Assembly (NCBI GenBank): GCA_018881555.1
Contig: JACAXG010000025.1
Coordinates: 3,293,899 to 3,357,898, forward strand
DNA from: Amblyornis subalaris
Lineage: Eukaryota; Chordata; Aves; Passeriformes; Ptilonorhynchidae
Reading direction: 5' to 3'
DNA length: 64,000 nt
The position numbers and the translations under genes are program-made. Below the pieces are notes generated by a model. It searched no databases. It was not told where the DNA came from and saw only the letters and a program-made list of their open reading frames with translations. Below, in pieces: positions 38,931 to 50,025 of the stretch (its first letter is position 1; every line of letters starts with the position of its first letter).

Positions 38931-40384
38931 TCCCCTACTTCATTTGCTTTTATGCTATCTTAAACCTTGTCACTGATTTCTCTCTTGGTTTGTTGGGGCT
39001 GTGTATGAAGGAAATGTGTTGGGATTAATCCAAACCACACATCTTCATCCTGTTTTATCAAAGTGAAATCACTCTGTAAGACGTTTTAAGTTCAGCAAGG
39101 CCTATTTGGTTTTGAGCTGCTGGAATTAAGGCAAATAGGGTAGAACGTGGAGGAGTGGGAGGAGGTCTCCTTTCTCTGTGCTGTGACTCAGCACTGAGGT
39201 GGGTCGAGGAATCCCACCCTCAACTCATCCTGTGTCTCCTCCTGTCAGNCACTAGTGCGGAATTTCCAGTGATTATCTGTGAGAGGAATCTCTTCCTTCC
39301 CAAATTTGTGTCATGTGCCATCACTGGAAATTTCCAGAAAATATTATTAGAATAAATTTTACTTAATTTAGATTGCAGTACCTCGATTTGGCTTTTCAAG
39401 GCAAAACTATTCCTCAACAGTACAATTTTTTTGAAGGCCCAGCTTTGTTCCCTACCGCTTACATAATGGACCTATCCTGAATTAAATCCAGCTGAAAGTC
39501 TGCCTTTGAAAGATTTGAGGCACATCAGCATTCAGAGATTCTCAAGGTACAGAAATCTGGCAGCATCTGTGCATGCCTTCACACTCCAGCGTGGTCCCTT
39601 GAAGGGGGAAGGCCTGCCAGTTATTGAGTGTTATTCTACAATTAACCCTGTTGGGAGAAATGTCCATGCCATCACGGATTGTAACTGTAAAGCTTATAAC
39701 AAATCATCACAGTGCAATCAGCCCTACCCGTGCTGAGAACCTTTCTCTTTCTCTCTGAGGTATTTAAAATGTCATTTGTTATGCACATTTTTTCCTTTGT
39801 ATGTTTTATTATTAATAATAATGCAATAATGATGAAAAGATCCTAGAAGAAGCCTCAGGAAAGGAATTTTATAAACATTACCGTGGAATAAAATAAGCGC
39901 ATTCCATTTTATCAGGACATTTTCCATTATAAATGGCCAGCTTTCTCATCACTCTGCCAACAGCTATGCCTGCCATCTGTTCACTGATGTCATACTATAA
40001 AGTTCACTCGCAAAACTGCTTGTTGGGAAGTCCAGAGTTGTGCTAGAGAAGTTCTGTTTATGAACAAATATGCTGGCATCTNGTGAGTTTTTGGGGTTGT
40101 TTTAAGGGATAAATTTAATTAGGTTTAGAGCTCAGATTGCTGTCTTCACTAAACAAAGATAATGACCAATGTTTTCTGAAATTATTGGAGATTTTGACTC
40201 TTTCTGTTATGGAGGAATAACATTGTTGGAATAACTGTTGGACATCTTGAGAGAGAATCCAGGAACTGGGTTTTTATAAAGAGTGGTACATTTGTCATCT
40301 GGAAAATAGGTTTAGTCCAGCATGCTAAATTGGGCTTCTTAAATTGTTAATCTATGCCTAAGAAAATACAGGTCATATCTGGTT
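38931..40384. other. Unassigned sequence, possible conserved patch near 39.8-40.0 kb
   Basis: No gene is recognised. The interval 39780-40020 has mixed AT-rich words such as 'ttattattaataataatgc' and 'cattataaatggcc', of the sort seen in conserved non-coding elements, but without alignment this is only an impression. N bases lie at 39249 and 40082. Confidence 0.45.
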
Positions 40385-40479
40385 AGGAAGGGAAAGGGGA
40401 GGGGAAAGAGATGTGTCAATAAAAAAAGACAATTTTATTTGAAAGAATGAGAGAGAGAAAAGAAAGGAGAGAAAGAAAG
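40385..40479 (+). repeat. Purine-rich (GA) tracts
   Basis: Two runs contain only A and G on the plus strand, at 40385-40411 (27 bases) and 40449-40479 (31 bases), separated by AT-rich sequence. Long homopurine runs can adopt triplex DNA; here they are best annotated as low-complexity sequence. Confidence 0.85.
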
Positions 40480-42719
40480 TCAAGGAAGCAAGCAAGCAGA
40501 TCTCCCCCCACCGCCTTCAATTTTTAGAAAAAACCACAGAAATTCCAGGTGGGAAATTAAAATGTTATGGTTTCAACACTTCCTCTCTCCCAGGAAAAAG
40601 GCAATTGTACTTGGAAATGGCAACAAAAACATAATGGAAACTTGATGTCAGGGTACTGCTCTGGCCAAGCTCAGCCTTGGCCAGAGCACACTTTCCATCA
40701 TGTGTCATCACCAATGTCTGGTCCTTCTGAACTCAGAGGAGCCCACACCTTTCCTTTGCCACCAGCAGCACCAAGGAGCGTTAACTGTGTCCTCCCCTGC
40801 TGCCCCAAACCTGGCCAGCCTGCTGCTCCCCAAATGCTTCCAGTGAACCTGCTCTGTCTGACTGGGATGTGGAGACTGCATGATCTGAAAACCAGGAAGG
40901 CTGGATTGGTAGGAATTGGAATGTAGCCTGGGTCAGGGATAGTGAGGAAACAAATGGAGCCAGAGGAACAAACTCCTGGGCTTTGAGATGGTGGCAGGTT
41001 TTGGGTGGCACTATAGGAGCAGGTGTCCACAGTGGGGAAGGAGTAGGAGGATGTGGATGTCACAATCGTGCTGGCTGGTGTGGGGAGCTTTTGTCATCCC
41101 CATGTGAGGCAAAGACAGTCTGACTCCTGACCCTCACCCTGTGTGTGTCTGTAGAGAGGNTCTTCCATGGGATTTCCTTGCTAGGTGAGATGTGTATTCC
41201 TGGTATGCACCATGGAGCTTTGGAAGAAACATGGGATGTTAGCCCAGGAAGACATGTGTTGACAGGCCTTGCTGTAGGCCATAAAGCACTATGGGCACAG
41301 CCAGAAGCTCCTGCTGAGTTTTTCCCCCAGGACTTGCTGCCAGGTCATCCATGGTACCTCAGCTTTGATACTGTGGTCTTGAGTAGGATCCTGTAGCCAG
41401 TTTCTGTTTCATGTTTCATGACCAAGTTTGCAGCTTATTTCTTTACACACAGGACACTGAGGTTAGCACAGGAATAAAATAGTAGGACTTTGGGAAGAAA
41501 AGGAGCACTGGAGACCCTGTTTCATAAGAGAAGACAGGCAACTCTAATGGCTTTTTTTTTTTTGTCAGGAAAACAAGGGTCAAGAAAGTTTCCGTGACTA
41601 TGCTGAAGTTGGAGAAAGTAAGATGCCAGAAGGGGAAGAGCTATTTAAGCTGAAGTAAAAATGTTTCATACCAGAAGGCAAAAAGATAAACGTGGCCAGG
41701 AATAAACTAAAACTGGAAAAGGGAGAGTTTCTGACCATTTGAGGAGTAAACTTCTGGCCTCCCCAGAAGAGGAATAGGGATGAAGAATTCAACTTGCCCT
41801 CTGGTGGAGCTTTCCCCTGTATGAGAAGAGGTTAACATGCATATTAGCAGAAGACGTGTGGTCCCAGGAGGACTGGAAGGGATATGACATCCCCATGTTT
41901 TCTGTTCTTCTGCCCCACAAAACCGAAGTATTTGGCCCTGGTTTCTGAAGCATCTCCACGCTGAATCCAACATCGTCGCCTATCTAATTTGGAACACCAC
42001 ATTTGTAATTAAGTCTAGGGCAAGATCTTTATTCAGTAAGTGGCCCTAAAAAGCCTCTTTTTTTTGTCCTTGGCCAAATCCCAGATCACTGAAGAAAGCA
42101 GTGCAGAAGCTAAAAATTAGTCAATTTAATAGAAAATGGGAAATGTTCGTGTGTCAAGTGTGCATCTGTGCCTCTTTATATATCCTAGTCTAAATATAGG
42201 TGCTCTGAGGGCTTGCTACAGATAACTGGAAAAAGGAAGGTGAAAAGAAAGAAGCCACTTAATTTCCTCTTGCACTTCCTCCAGCCTGGACAGTATTTGC
42301 AACCCCCGCCCCATCTGTGCCAGTTTAACTGCTTGAAGCTCTAGATAGTGAAGCCACAAACCTGGGAATATTGGAGGAAATCCCACCTGCAAAGTCAAGT
42401 GGCAAGGAAATGCTTTTTTTTTTAATCACTGTGCTTAATCNTGCCTTTCCTAAACACTGTTGGAGGCTGGAGTTCGTCATTTATTTTCTTAAATTACCAT
42501 AAATTGGAATTTATGGGCCAGGTGATTCTCTTTGAAAAGGGTCCTTGTGCACTGGAGAGGGGAGGGTGGGGCCAACCTGTCAGCAGGGAGCTTTTGGACT
42601 ACTCCAAAAGCAATTCTTTGTTTTTCTCTCTTCCCATCAATGTTCCCCCCTAGAAAAATAAATAAATAAGCATTCAACCTTCTTTTAACAGCTGCCCACA
42701 AAGGTTCCTTTCTTAACTC
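40480..42719. other. Unassigned unique sequence
   Basis: No gene supported. Frames of 119-121 codons at 40567-41063 lie on both strands and carry no domain. A 12-T run lies at 41552-41563. N bases lie at 41160 and 42441. Confidence 0.5.
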
Positions 42720-42754
42720 TTTTTTTTTCTTTTTTTTTTTTTTTTTTCCTTTTT
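42720..42754 (+). repeat. T-rich tract
   Basis: About 35 bases are nearly pure T with three C interruptions. It could be the reverse-complemented A tail of an old minus-strand retroposed copy, but the sequence to its right is not recognisable, so only the tract is annotated. Confidence 0.9.
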
Positions 42755-43163
42755 ATTAGTCCTCCTGATTTCTTGGCACAGCAAAGGAGGAATAAGAGAA
42801 CTCTAGAGACAGTAGGATCCTCTTAGGAACACCTTTCTTTCTGTGCCTGTTTTTTTTTAATGTAATACATTTTGGGGACAAGTAGATGGGCTTTTTCCCC
42901 CTAAAGAGGACTTCAGAGAATAGTTCCAGGATGTCTTGAAACTTGCAGTTTACCCCTTTTTACCATGAACCAATTACATTGTCTTTGCTGAGGAGAAGGA
43001 TATTGTGTTATGTTTCCAACAAGACAAATTTCCTTGGGCTAAGTACTCTGAGCTTCTCTACATTGCATACTCTATGCCTTTTAGTGAGGTTTATCCTAAC
43101 ATGTTTCACCTTGTGTTGCCTGGGGCTAAGAAAGGAAATAAATTGCTTTCTAGGTCTCCTATG
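42755..43163. other. Unassigned sequence upstream of CR1 remnant
   Basis: No gene is recognised. A 90-codon plus-strand frame at 42943-43215 runs into the CR1 remnant. Part of this stretch may be a more decayed 5' continuation of that element, but I could not align it. Confidence 0.45.
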
Positions 43164-43430
43164 GATGGGACAAGGCGTAATGGGATTAAATTGCACTGAG
43201 AAAGAGTCAGGTTAGACACCAGGAAACACTTTTTCACAGTCAGAATAGTTAGATGCTGGAATATGTTGCCTAGGGAGGGGGTGGAATCTGTGTTATTAGA
43301 AATTTTTAAGAAGAAGTTAGAAAAATATTTGGCAGAAATGTTTTAATAGAGCTGAATCCTGCCTTAGGACAGGGGATTGGACTCAACTGGTGTTCCTCGG
43401 TCCTTGCTTCTCCTCTACCAATTCATCCAA
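43164..43430 (+). mobile_element. CR1 LINE 3' fragment
   Basis: The blocks are in CR1 order: 'gacaaggcgtaatggg' near 43168, 'aggttagacaccaggaaac' near 43209, 'gttgcctagggagg' near 43265, 'tggaatctgtg' near 43282, 'aatttttaagaagaagttag' near 43301, and 'gaatcctgcc' near 43354. This is the untranslated 3' end of a CR1 retrotransposon, truncated at its 5' side as usual. A degenerate version of its terminal 'gaggtcccttccagtcct' block seems to follow near 43390-43425. No reverse transcriptase sequence remains. Confidence 0.85.
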
Positions 43431-43683
43431 GGATGACTTCACCTTTCTGATCCGGGAGGAACTACAGTTCACCTAGTGCAATGTTTCTACAATAGATTGC
43501 ACTTCCAGCCTAGTGCAAACACTGAACCGTGCTACTGTCGTCATCCCTGCCGCCCCAGCCCCCGCCTCGACTTCCTTGTGTGCTCCCACACGTGGAAATG
43601 AGTGTATATGCTGGAAAACTAAGTTTTTGCAAAGTTTCCTGGCTACTGCCTGCTGCCTACCAGACCATGGACCACAGACTGAA
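43431..43683. other. Spacer between two CR1 3' ends
   Basis: About 250 bases include a locally CpG-containing, C-rich stretch at 43530-43605. No coding exon can be supported. It may be the decayed body of the second CR1 copy or older flanking DNA into which one copy inserted. Confidence 0.4.
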
Positions 43684-43735
43684 GAATGCTGGCCNTAGTG
43701 ACCTCCTGAGGTCCATTCCAGTCCTAATTCCTCTG
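43684..43735 (+). mobile_element. Second CR1-like 3' tail
   Basis: The words 'tagtgacctcctgaggtcc' (43696-43714) and 'attccagtcctaattc' match the CR1 terminal block 'gatgacctcctgaggtcccttccagtccta'. Because the fragment at 43164-43430 appears to have its own degenerate tail, this is probably a separate copy. Only the tail is recognisable. An N lies at 43695. Confidence 0.6.
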
Positions 43736-44858
43736 CTCCTAGCAGCGCTCATGCGGTTCATCACCATGGCTCTATTGACGCATGACAGTTTGAGCCTTGG
43801 TAATAATTATGCTCCTGAGCCCTGGGAGAGAGACGACTGCTCATTGGTGAGATTGACAGCCTGGAAACAGGACAAATGACTTCAAAACCATGGCCCTTGG
43901 TAAACCTGCTGTTAGGAAGTCCATTAGGTCCAGACCTTCAGATTACATCCTCAGCTGAAATCAGACAATTCCAGTCTCGAGGCAGATGTGCCATTTCTGC
44001 CCACGAACAAGGGGAACATCTGAAAAATCACAAGCCAGCAGAAATGACTTGCAGAGGCATTGACTGAAAATTGAAAAAGCCATAGATAAAANCGGTGTAC
44101 TTGTCTTTTGTGCTTACTTATGCACATAGCTAGCCAGGTTCTTCCAGGTTTTTAAGGTGTGATGTAGTACTTCTCCTGGTTAGCATGAACATCCAGGAGG
44201 ATACAAATCAGAATATTATGTACCATTCAAACTTTTGTAGTTTCTCTATAGAAAGACCTATAGTCAAATGGTTTTAAAAAATGTTTGGCCTTCTTGGGAC
44301 CTAATTCTTGAAAGAGGGGTTTATTTCACATGAGTTTTTTGGGAAAGAGATCTGAGGCACACAAAAGACATCACCCTGTCTTGTGCTCTGAAACATTTCC
44401 CAGCTATGTGGCTCAGATGGAAGGGAAGCAAAGGATGAAGCTAAAGTCAGGCAATGGAGAAGTCTAGCAGCAGCATGATACTGTTATGTATTTCACATGA
44501 GTGCAGTCTTACCCTCTGACTCTAGAAGAACCTGAGAGACCTCACCATTTGCTCCAGAGCTGGCTCAACAGTTGTCATCATCCAAGAGTTATGCTCAATA
44601 CTGGATATGTATCTGGCTACCCAAAAGGGTCCTACAGCTTACACAGTCCCTTGACAGATACTGATTTTTTTTCTGCCAATCTCTCCATCATCCACCCTGA
44701 GGGAATCGGCTGTACCCCAATCAATATTGCGTGAAACATGGCTCTCCATCCAAAGTCCTGGTGGCTCCAATTCACCTGCCCGCACCTGCTCTGCCTGTCC
44801 TCTGCCCTTGTGTTGTGCCCCTCAGTCACCTGGGAGTAATGGTTTCTGAATGTTCCCT
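43736..44858. other. Unassigned unique sequence
   Basis: No gene or repeat is recognised. Open frames are short on both strands. An N lies at 44092. Confidence 0.5.
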
Positions 44859-44893
44859 GAGAGACAGGAACAATACAGGAGAGACAGGAACAA
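44859..44893 (+). repeat. Short tandem duplication, 20-bp period
   Basis: The 15-mer 'gagagacaggaacaa' occurs at 44859-44873 and again at 44879-44893, giving nearly two copies of a 20-base unit. This looks like a recent local duplication, because the copies are identical. Confidence 0.9.
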
Positions 44894-45664
44894 CAGACCT
44901 AACTCCAGGAGTCTGAACCAAATACACAAAATCAAACCAGATTCTCATGCACTGGAAATGGTTACTTCCTCTAAGTGACACAGAACTTCTTCTTTCCTCC
45001 TGCCCTGGGTTAGGGACACTTGAGATACAGGATTGACACTGTCTGGGATATGTTTGTGAAGTCCATCTGCTCCTTTCTTCCCACATAAAATCCTACAGCT
45101 TTAGTGCCAGAATTCCTGGCTCAGAGATTTGTGCACCTTCCATGCGTTCAACACCACTGGACACAATTTCCAGTAATTTCTGAAAGAGTCACATGCTTGC
45201 TGTTCTTCTGACCCAAATCCAAGGTGACAAGAGGTTTAATTCTCCCTGCATGTTCCCAGCAGCTAGAGACTTGCAAGATCTTTGCAACCAGCAGCTCATT
45301 TCTTCCTTGTCTCTGGGCTGTGCTTTCCCTTCACTGTACACACGAAATCTGGAAGTTTCTCAAGGACAGGAGAAATGAGACATAGGTGAATGTCTGCAGG
45401 GTAGAGAGTGAACAGTGTCCGAACAGGGATGTCAGATAACACGCTTGTGAGAAAGCTGACTGAGCAGCCGATGAGGCCACTGTGGCTTCAGGTCTGAACT
45501 GGATTAACAATTATAATTTTAATAAACATGTTTTCCTAATGGCTTCTGGGCAATGCAAAGGCTAATGGAATACCCCATAATTTTTGGAACCCAGGAAAGG
45601 GATTTGTTGAGCTACATAGAGGAAGGATGATTCTATAGGGCAGGCATTTGGATGGGACCACTGG
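44894..45664. other. Unassigned unique sequence
   Basis: No gene is recognised. An AT-rich patch at 45500-45530 contains several TAAT/ATTA words but is short. Confidence 0.5.
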
Positions 45665-45765
45665 GACTCTCTTCTAGTTTTGCCACAAATGCAGGTGAAT
45701 CACTTAGGCCAAGACATTCAGAAGCAACTAATGAAGGAGGAGGGAAAGTAGCTCAAAAGGGCAAT
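45665..45765 (+). mobile_element. Possible SINE remnant (MIR-related)
   Basis: The phrase 'ttctagttttgccac' near 45673, followed by 'gaatcacttaggccaagaca' near 45697, resembles MIR-related reptile SINEs that read 'tggctttgccac...caagtcacttaggcccagattttca'. The match is short and diverged, so family and ends are uncertain. Confidence 0.4.
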
Positions 45766-47484
45766 GTCCCTACCCATTTAAAATGAGAGCTGGCTTGCTC
45801 TGGGGACAGATGACAGAAACGGTTTGCAAAGAAGCCCAAAGGCAACAAGGTATGAAGAGAGTTTCTAAATAAAGGCTTCACACTTTTGCTAGGGAGGTAT
45901 GATGGACTGGGATGACAGAAGGCTTGAAACCATCTGAGTGGCCTTTAAAGATAGAAGGTCCTTTGGTGAACCTCCGGCAAGGTTTATTTTTTAATACTTT
46001 TTATCTGATGCTTGTTTTTCCGTAACAGCTAAGTAATGACAGGCTGCCAACCCCCTTGTTAGATACCAGGAAATATGCATGGTGAAGAAGTCATGACTCA
46101 TGATATAATCTCTTTTGCAAACTTGAATGCTGTTTGTGCAAGTGACTTTTCTGATGCCTAATACAGTGTTACGCTTACATATCTTAGCATTGACTAAGTA
46201 TCTCTTCTCTAATGGGTCACCTACTCGCATTCAGCTTAAAGTGTTTTGAGACCTCTGCTAACCACTTTTAGTTGCTCAATGTCTCCAGTAATTGACTCGA
46301 GGAGACACAGTTCAATCGTGTAAGTCTTGTCTCCTTAGCAAAATGAGGTAAATATTTATGTATGTATTTGACTGCTTTTAGTCATTAGGATCTGAAAAGA
46401 GGCAAGAGATCCACCAAGACCTGCAGGAGGGTGAAGTCAGTGCCTAAAAATGTCAAACTCAGAGCTCCTGTGATGCGTTGGAGCCTGCAAGTATGATCTG
46501 GGTACTCATATCTGTGGTATGAGCCATTGAAAAAAGGGGGAAGAAGAGTGCTGTACATGAGAGGCCNTTTCTCACCCCTCGACTGTCCTGAAAGGAACAG
46601 TCTGAAGACTGCTGCATGATTTAGAGGTTANCTGCACAGCCCGGTCTCTGGCTCCTTTCCCAAGCAAGAAGCACAGTGGGAACAGGCACCCTGAATTCAC
46701 TCTGCAGTGTTGGGGGACACACGGGGGTCTTGGTGCCTCCTCTGAGCACAGGTGTGTTTGTATAGGAGGTGCCTTTACGTCTGCTGCCTTCTCAACCCTC
46801 TTTTTGTGTGAGATTCCCTGGTGGGTAGGATATGCTTTGCTGGGAAGAGGCAGGAGTGAGAAAAGCAAGCAACTGTCTTTCAAACTCAATTTGCATAACA
46901 TTGCTAGCCTGAATACCGAGGGAGTTTTCAAATGTGACTGCAGCAGGGGTTTTGTGGTTGATTTGTTATTTGGTTTTGCTCCTTCTTTTTCTTCCCTCTT
47001 GAGCACTTTGTCTTATGCGTGTCTGGTTTATTCCCTCTTCATATTTATACAAAGAACAGATTTACTGGGGAATGGGGTATCATGACACAAAGACTTTAGG
47101 TCTCCCCTGTCAGCCCGGGACTATCNATGTTCTCTCCCGTGAAAGGGAAAGAGTTCCCTGGGTCATGACACATCTCTGTCCCCATCAGCACTGTGGCTGC
47201 ATTGAGCTCTGTACGTTAATGAGCTCTGAACCATGAGAAATACCTCAGGGCCACATCCTCAGGTGCTCTGAGCAGATACAGCCCCAGTGGTTTCCAGACC
47301 AGAGGCCAAATAAGTGACTCCTCAAGCCCATGCATCTGCTTACAGCTTCTGTAAGTAAGTAACTGATTAAATCCTCTGGAGCATGCCAATGTCTGTGCAG
47401 AACTATTCCGCTGAAGGAGGGGAGGACTGGGAGGGGAAGGCACTCTGAATCTTTGGGGAAAGAGAATATGTTGTAAATAAAGCT
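45766..47484. other. Unassigned unique sequence
   Basis: No gene supported. The longest frame is 144 codons on the minus strand (46572-47006), containing an N codon and no recognisable domain. N bases lie at 46567, 46631 and 47126. Confidence 0.5.
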
Positions 47485-47665
47485 ACATGCCATTAATTAA
47501 CTTAGCATAATCACCCTGTAATTACACTGATAATCATTTATCTTGGGCTCAGACCAAAAACCCTAATGGGGAAAATCCATCATATCCAATTTTTGTCCAG
47601 ATGCTTAATTCCTCCACTAAACTAATCCTAACGGTTCTGTCAGCTTCATTATGGTGCCATTAGAG
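47485..47665. promoter_or_regulatory. Candidate conserved non-coding element, homeodomain-site-rich
   Basis: At least seven TAAT/ATTA cores lie in about 170 bases: 'attaattaa' at 47492-47500, 'gtaattac' at 47518-47525, 'taatca' at 47531, 'taat' at 47564, 'ttaatt' at 47605, 'taat' at 47623 and 'cattatgg' at 47647. The stretch is not a simple AT repeat, has no long open frame and no N bases. Dense homeodomain cores in complex sequence are characteristic of vertebrate developmental enhancers. The function is inferred; only the motif cluster is seen. Confidence 0.3.
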
Positions 47666-49320
47666 ATAGAAAACTAGAAAGTGCTCTGAGCATCTGCCTC
47701 CCGGCCATGTTTGTCCTAACCCATGGGGAAAAAGGGTGGAGGGGAGCTGGGCAACCGTATTTCTAATGGACCTCATGAGCAGTTGTGCAAAAACTGTTTG
47801 GAAATACTTTGAAAGGAGATCACAAATAGGGGACTAATTGGTCATTGCTGGCACTGAGTGAGGAAATCCAGGCATTGATGTTAACCCCAGGTGAAGGGCT
47901 GGCATGAAGCAAATGTTGCTTGAGTCCTTTTAAAGCCTTTGCAGAGATTCAGTTCTGGCAGCATGGAAAATGGGAATGGAATTAGGCTTCCTGGGAAAAT
48001 GTCATTTATGTTGGTGCAAAACTTGTTCTGAAGTGCCATGACTTTAAAGTAGCATTTTAGGCATGTCTTGCTTTGACCACTTAGCCATTACAAGGGCATT
48101 ATAGAACAGGATAAAAAAATTGTCTGTAGGCTACTCAAGGAACAGATAACAAGATATTTGAACGTTCTTCTATTCCTCAACTCGAAACTGCTACAATTAC
48201 CTGTAGAAATTTAAAATGCATATAACTATTGCAGGCTCTGAATGATTGAATAATTGATTAACAAAGTATTAACTTGGAATGAAAGAAGATCTTGACCCAA
48301 GCACATTAATTCTCATGGTTTAAACTGTTAGCCTTAAAGATCTTGTCTTGTTATGTGACCAGAGGATTTTATAGAAGACTTCCCAGTCTTGTCAGAGCTT
48401 TTTCTTAGCTTGCGAAAAATGTAGTGCAAGTCCAGACCATGTAGAANGGTCTCTATTTTGCAATGCTCTTTTTTTAGGAGAGAGGCACTGCAGAATGAAG
48501 TCCTTCTTCGGAGGTGGAGCTCTTGTTCCATAGAGGAATTTCAATGCTGGCAGCTTCTGTTTCATTTAGGACCTACACCCTGTTGCTTATTATTTCCTGG
48601 TAAGCATTGGTAAAGAGGTCATATACACTGATTAATGCATTCAGCTCTCTGCACTTAATTATGGCTCTAATAACGAACCAGGCTTCAAGGTCCTGAAACG
48701 CATCACTGCTTTCTTGAAAAACAACACCTACTTCACCTTCAAATGCATTCATGCTGTGCTCCTAAAACGAATTCTATTCTCCTGCTCCCTCATACCTTGC
48801 TTTTATTTTACTTAAGGAAATCCAAGCTAAGCAAAGCACTGCTTTTATCCCGCAAACAGGGTTGCTCTGAGATTAAGTTTGTTCTCTTAAATGTGAAATT
48901 GCAGCTCTATCTTCCTGAACAGCTTCTCTGTGTGTTGNAAGAAAATGGTTTCCACTATTGGGAAGGGACATATGGTCCTATGCGCTGTATTTCAAAGTGG
49001 TCCCAAAGAACTGGACTGAACCCCAGAGCACAAGTTTGTCTTCACCACAGAGCCAGGGCAGTGAATGGGACAGCTGTGCTCATGTGTCTGTGGAGGCAAC
49101 ACTGCTGCGCACTCTGAGCTACAGAAACAGTAGGCATTGCTGCTGGTCCCTGCAAAGTGTGAACCTAGGGAAGGACAAGCACGCAGGAGGATGGAAAGTC
49201 ACACTGGGAAGTGATTTAAGGACTGATTGAACCTGAAGATGCCTCTGAATTTTTCTTCTATTAATTTGTCAACAGAGGTCAGCATTAGCTTCCTCTTCAT
49301 CCCTGTTTTCTCTTCATCAG
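47666..49320. other. Unassigned unique sequence
   Basis: No gene supported. A 124-codon plus-strand frame at 48743-49117 includes the N at 48938 and has no domain. The part 48220-48280 is AT-rich with several ATTGAT/TTAAC words. A pyrimidine-rich tract closes the interval at 49289-49320. Confidence 0.5.
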
Positions 49321-49551
49321 CCTTTTAGGGTAACAAGGCTGAAAAGGCCGGGAATGTCCTCGAGTTTGGCTGGGCTGTTTTACCTTCCAGAGACCTTGCT
49401 GCTGTTCTGGTTATTCAATCCTGGGGTTCCTGTTGTGGGAAGGAGGCAGATGGCTCCTGCCACTGGTCAGGCCACCTTCTGGAAAAATCCAAGGCAGAAA
49501 GATGAAAAATTCAAATGCGAATATGTTCATGAGTATATTGCTTATGATAAG
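49321..49551 (+). other. Exon-like segment, unsupported
   Basis: A pyrimidine-rich stretch ending in 'ttttctcttcatcag' at 49306-49320 looks like a good splice acceptor. The following 231 bases are open in one frame until a donor-like 'gataagtaagc' near 49548-49558, whose GTAAG itself supplies the stop. The predicted 77 residues match no protein I know, and the segment's codon content is unremarkable. It could be an exon of a non-coding transcript, an alternative exon or coincidence. I favour coincidence without transcript evidence. Confidence 0.12.
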
Positions 49552-49989
49552 TAAGCCCTCTCTCACCTGTTCCACCTCATTGGTTGGCTTCGGGCTGCAT
49601 TTGACTCTGCCACTCCCTGATGCTTAACAAAGTTTTCCTAGAAATTTTCTGACCTCTCCAGAAAGGCATGAAATCCTCTTGATTTCTTCTTTCCTCAGGC
49701 ACATGCACAGAATGGAGGTGATCAATGGAGACCTTACCGGTTATTTATTTAACAAGGGAAACAAACCTAAACACAAAGAGGGATGGTTAAAAAAAGAATT
49801 TTTAAACAAACTCCAAGAACAGCAGCTGATCCTTCTCTATTGTAAACAAGACCTTACTGTAATCTTTTTAACTCTTGCCACAAGCCAGATTTATCTTTGG
49901 ACATCCTGCCCAGAAATCACTGCACTTTGCAGCAGAATAAACATTCAAGGGACCCAGCCACATGGACACACACAGAGAAGGAGATAGAG
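49552..49989. other. Unassigned unique sequence
   Basis: No gene or repeat is recognised. A plus-strand frame of 102 codons (49679-49987) has no domain. Confidence 0.5.
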
Positions 49990-50025
49990 GGACTTGGAGA
50001 TCAAGAAGGACTTGGAGATCAAGGT
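49990..50025 (+). repeat. Short tandem duplication, 18-bp period
   Basis: The 16-mer 'ggacttggagatcaag' is present at 49990-50005 and again at 50008-50023, two copies of an 18-base unit. The copies are identical, which suggests recent slippage. Confidence 0.9.
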
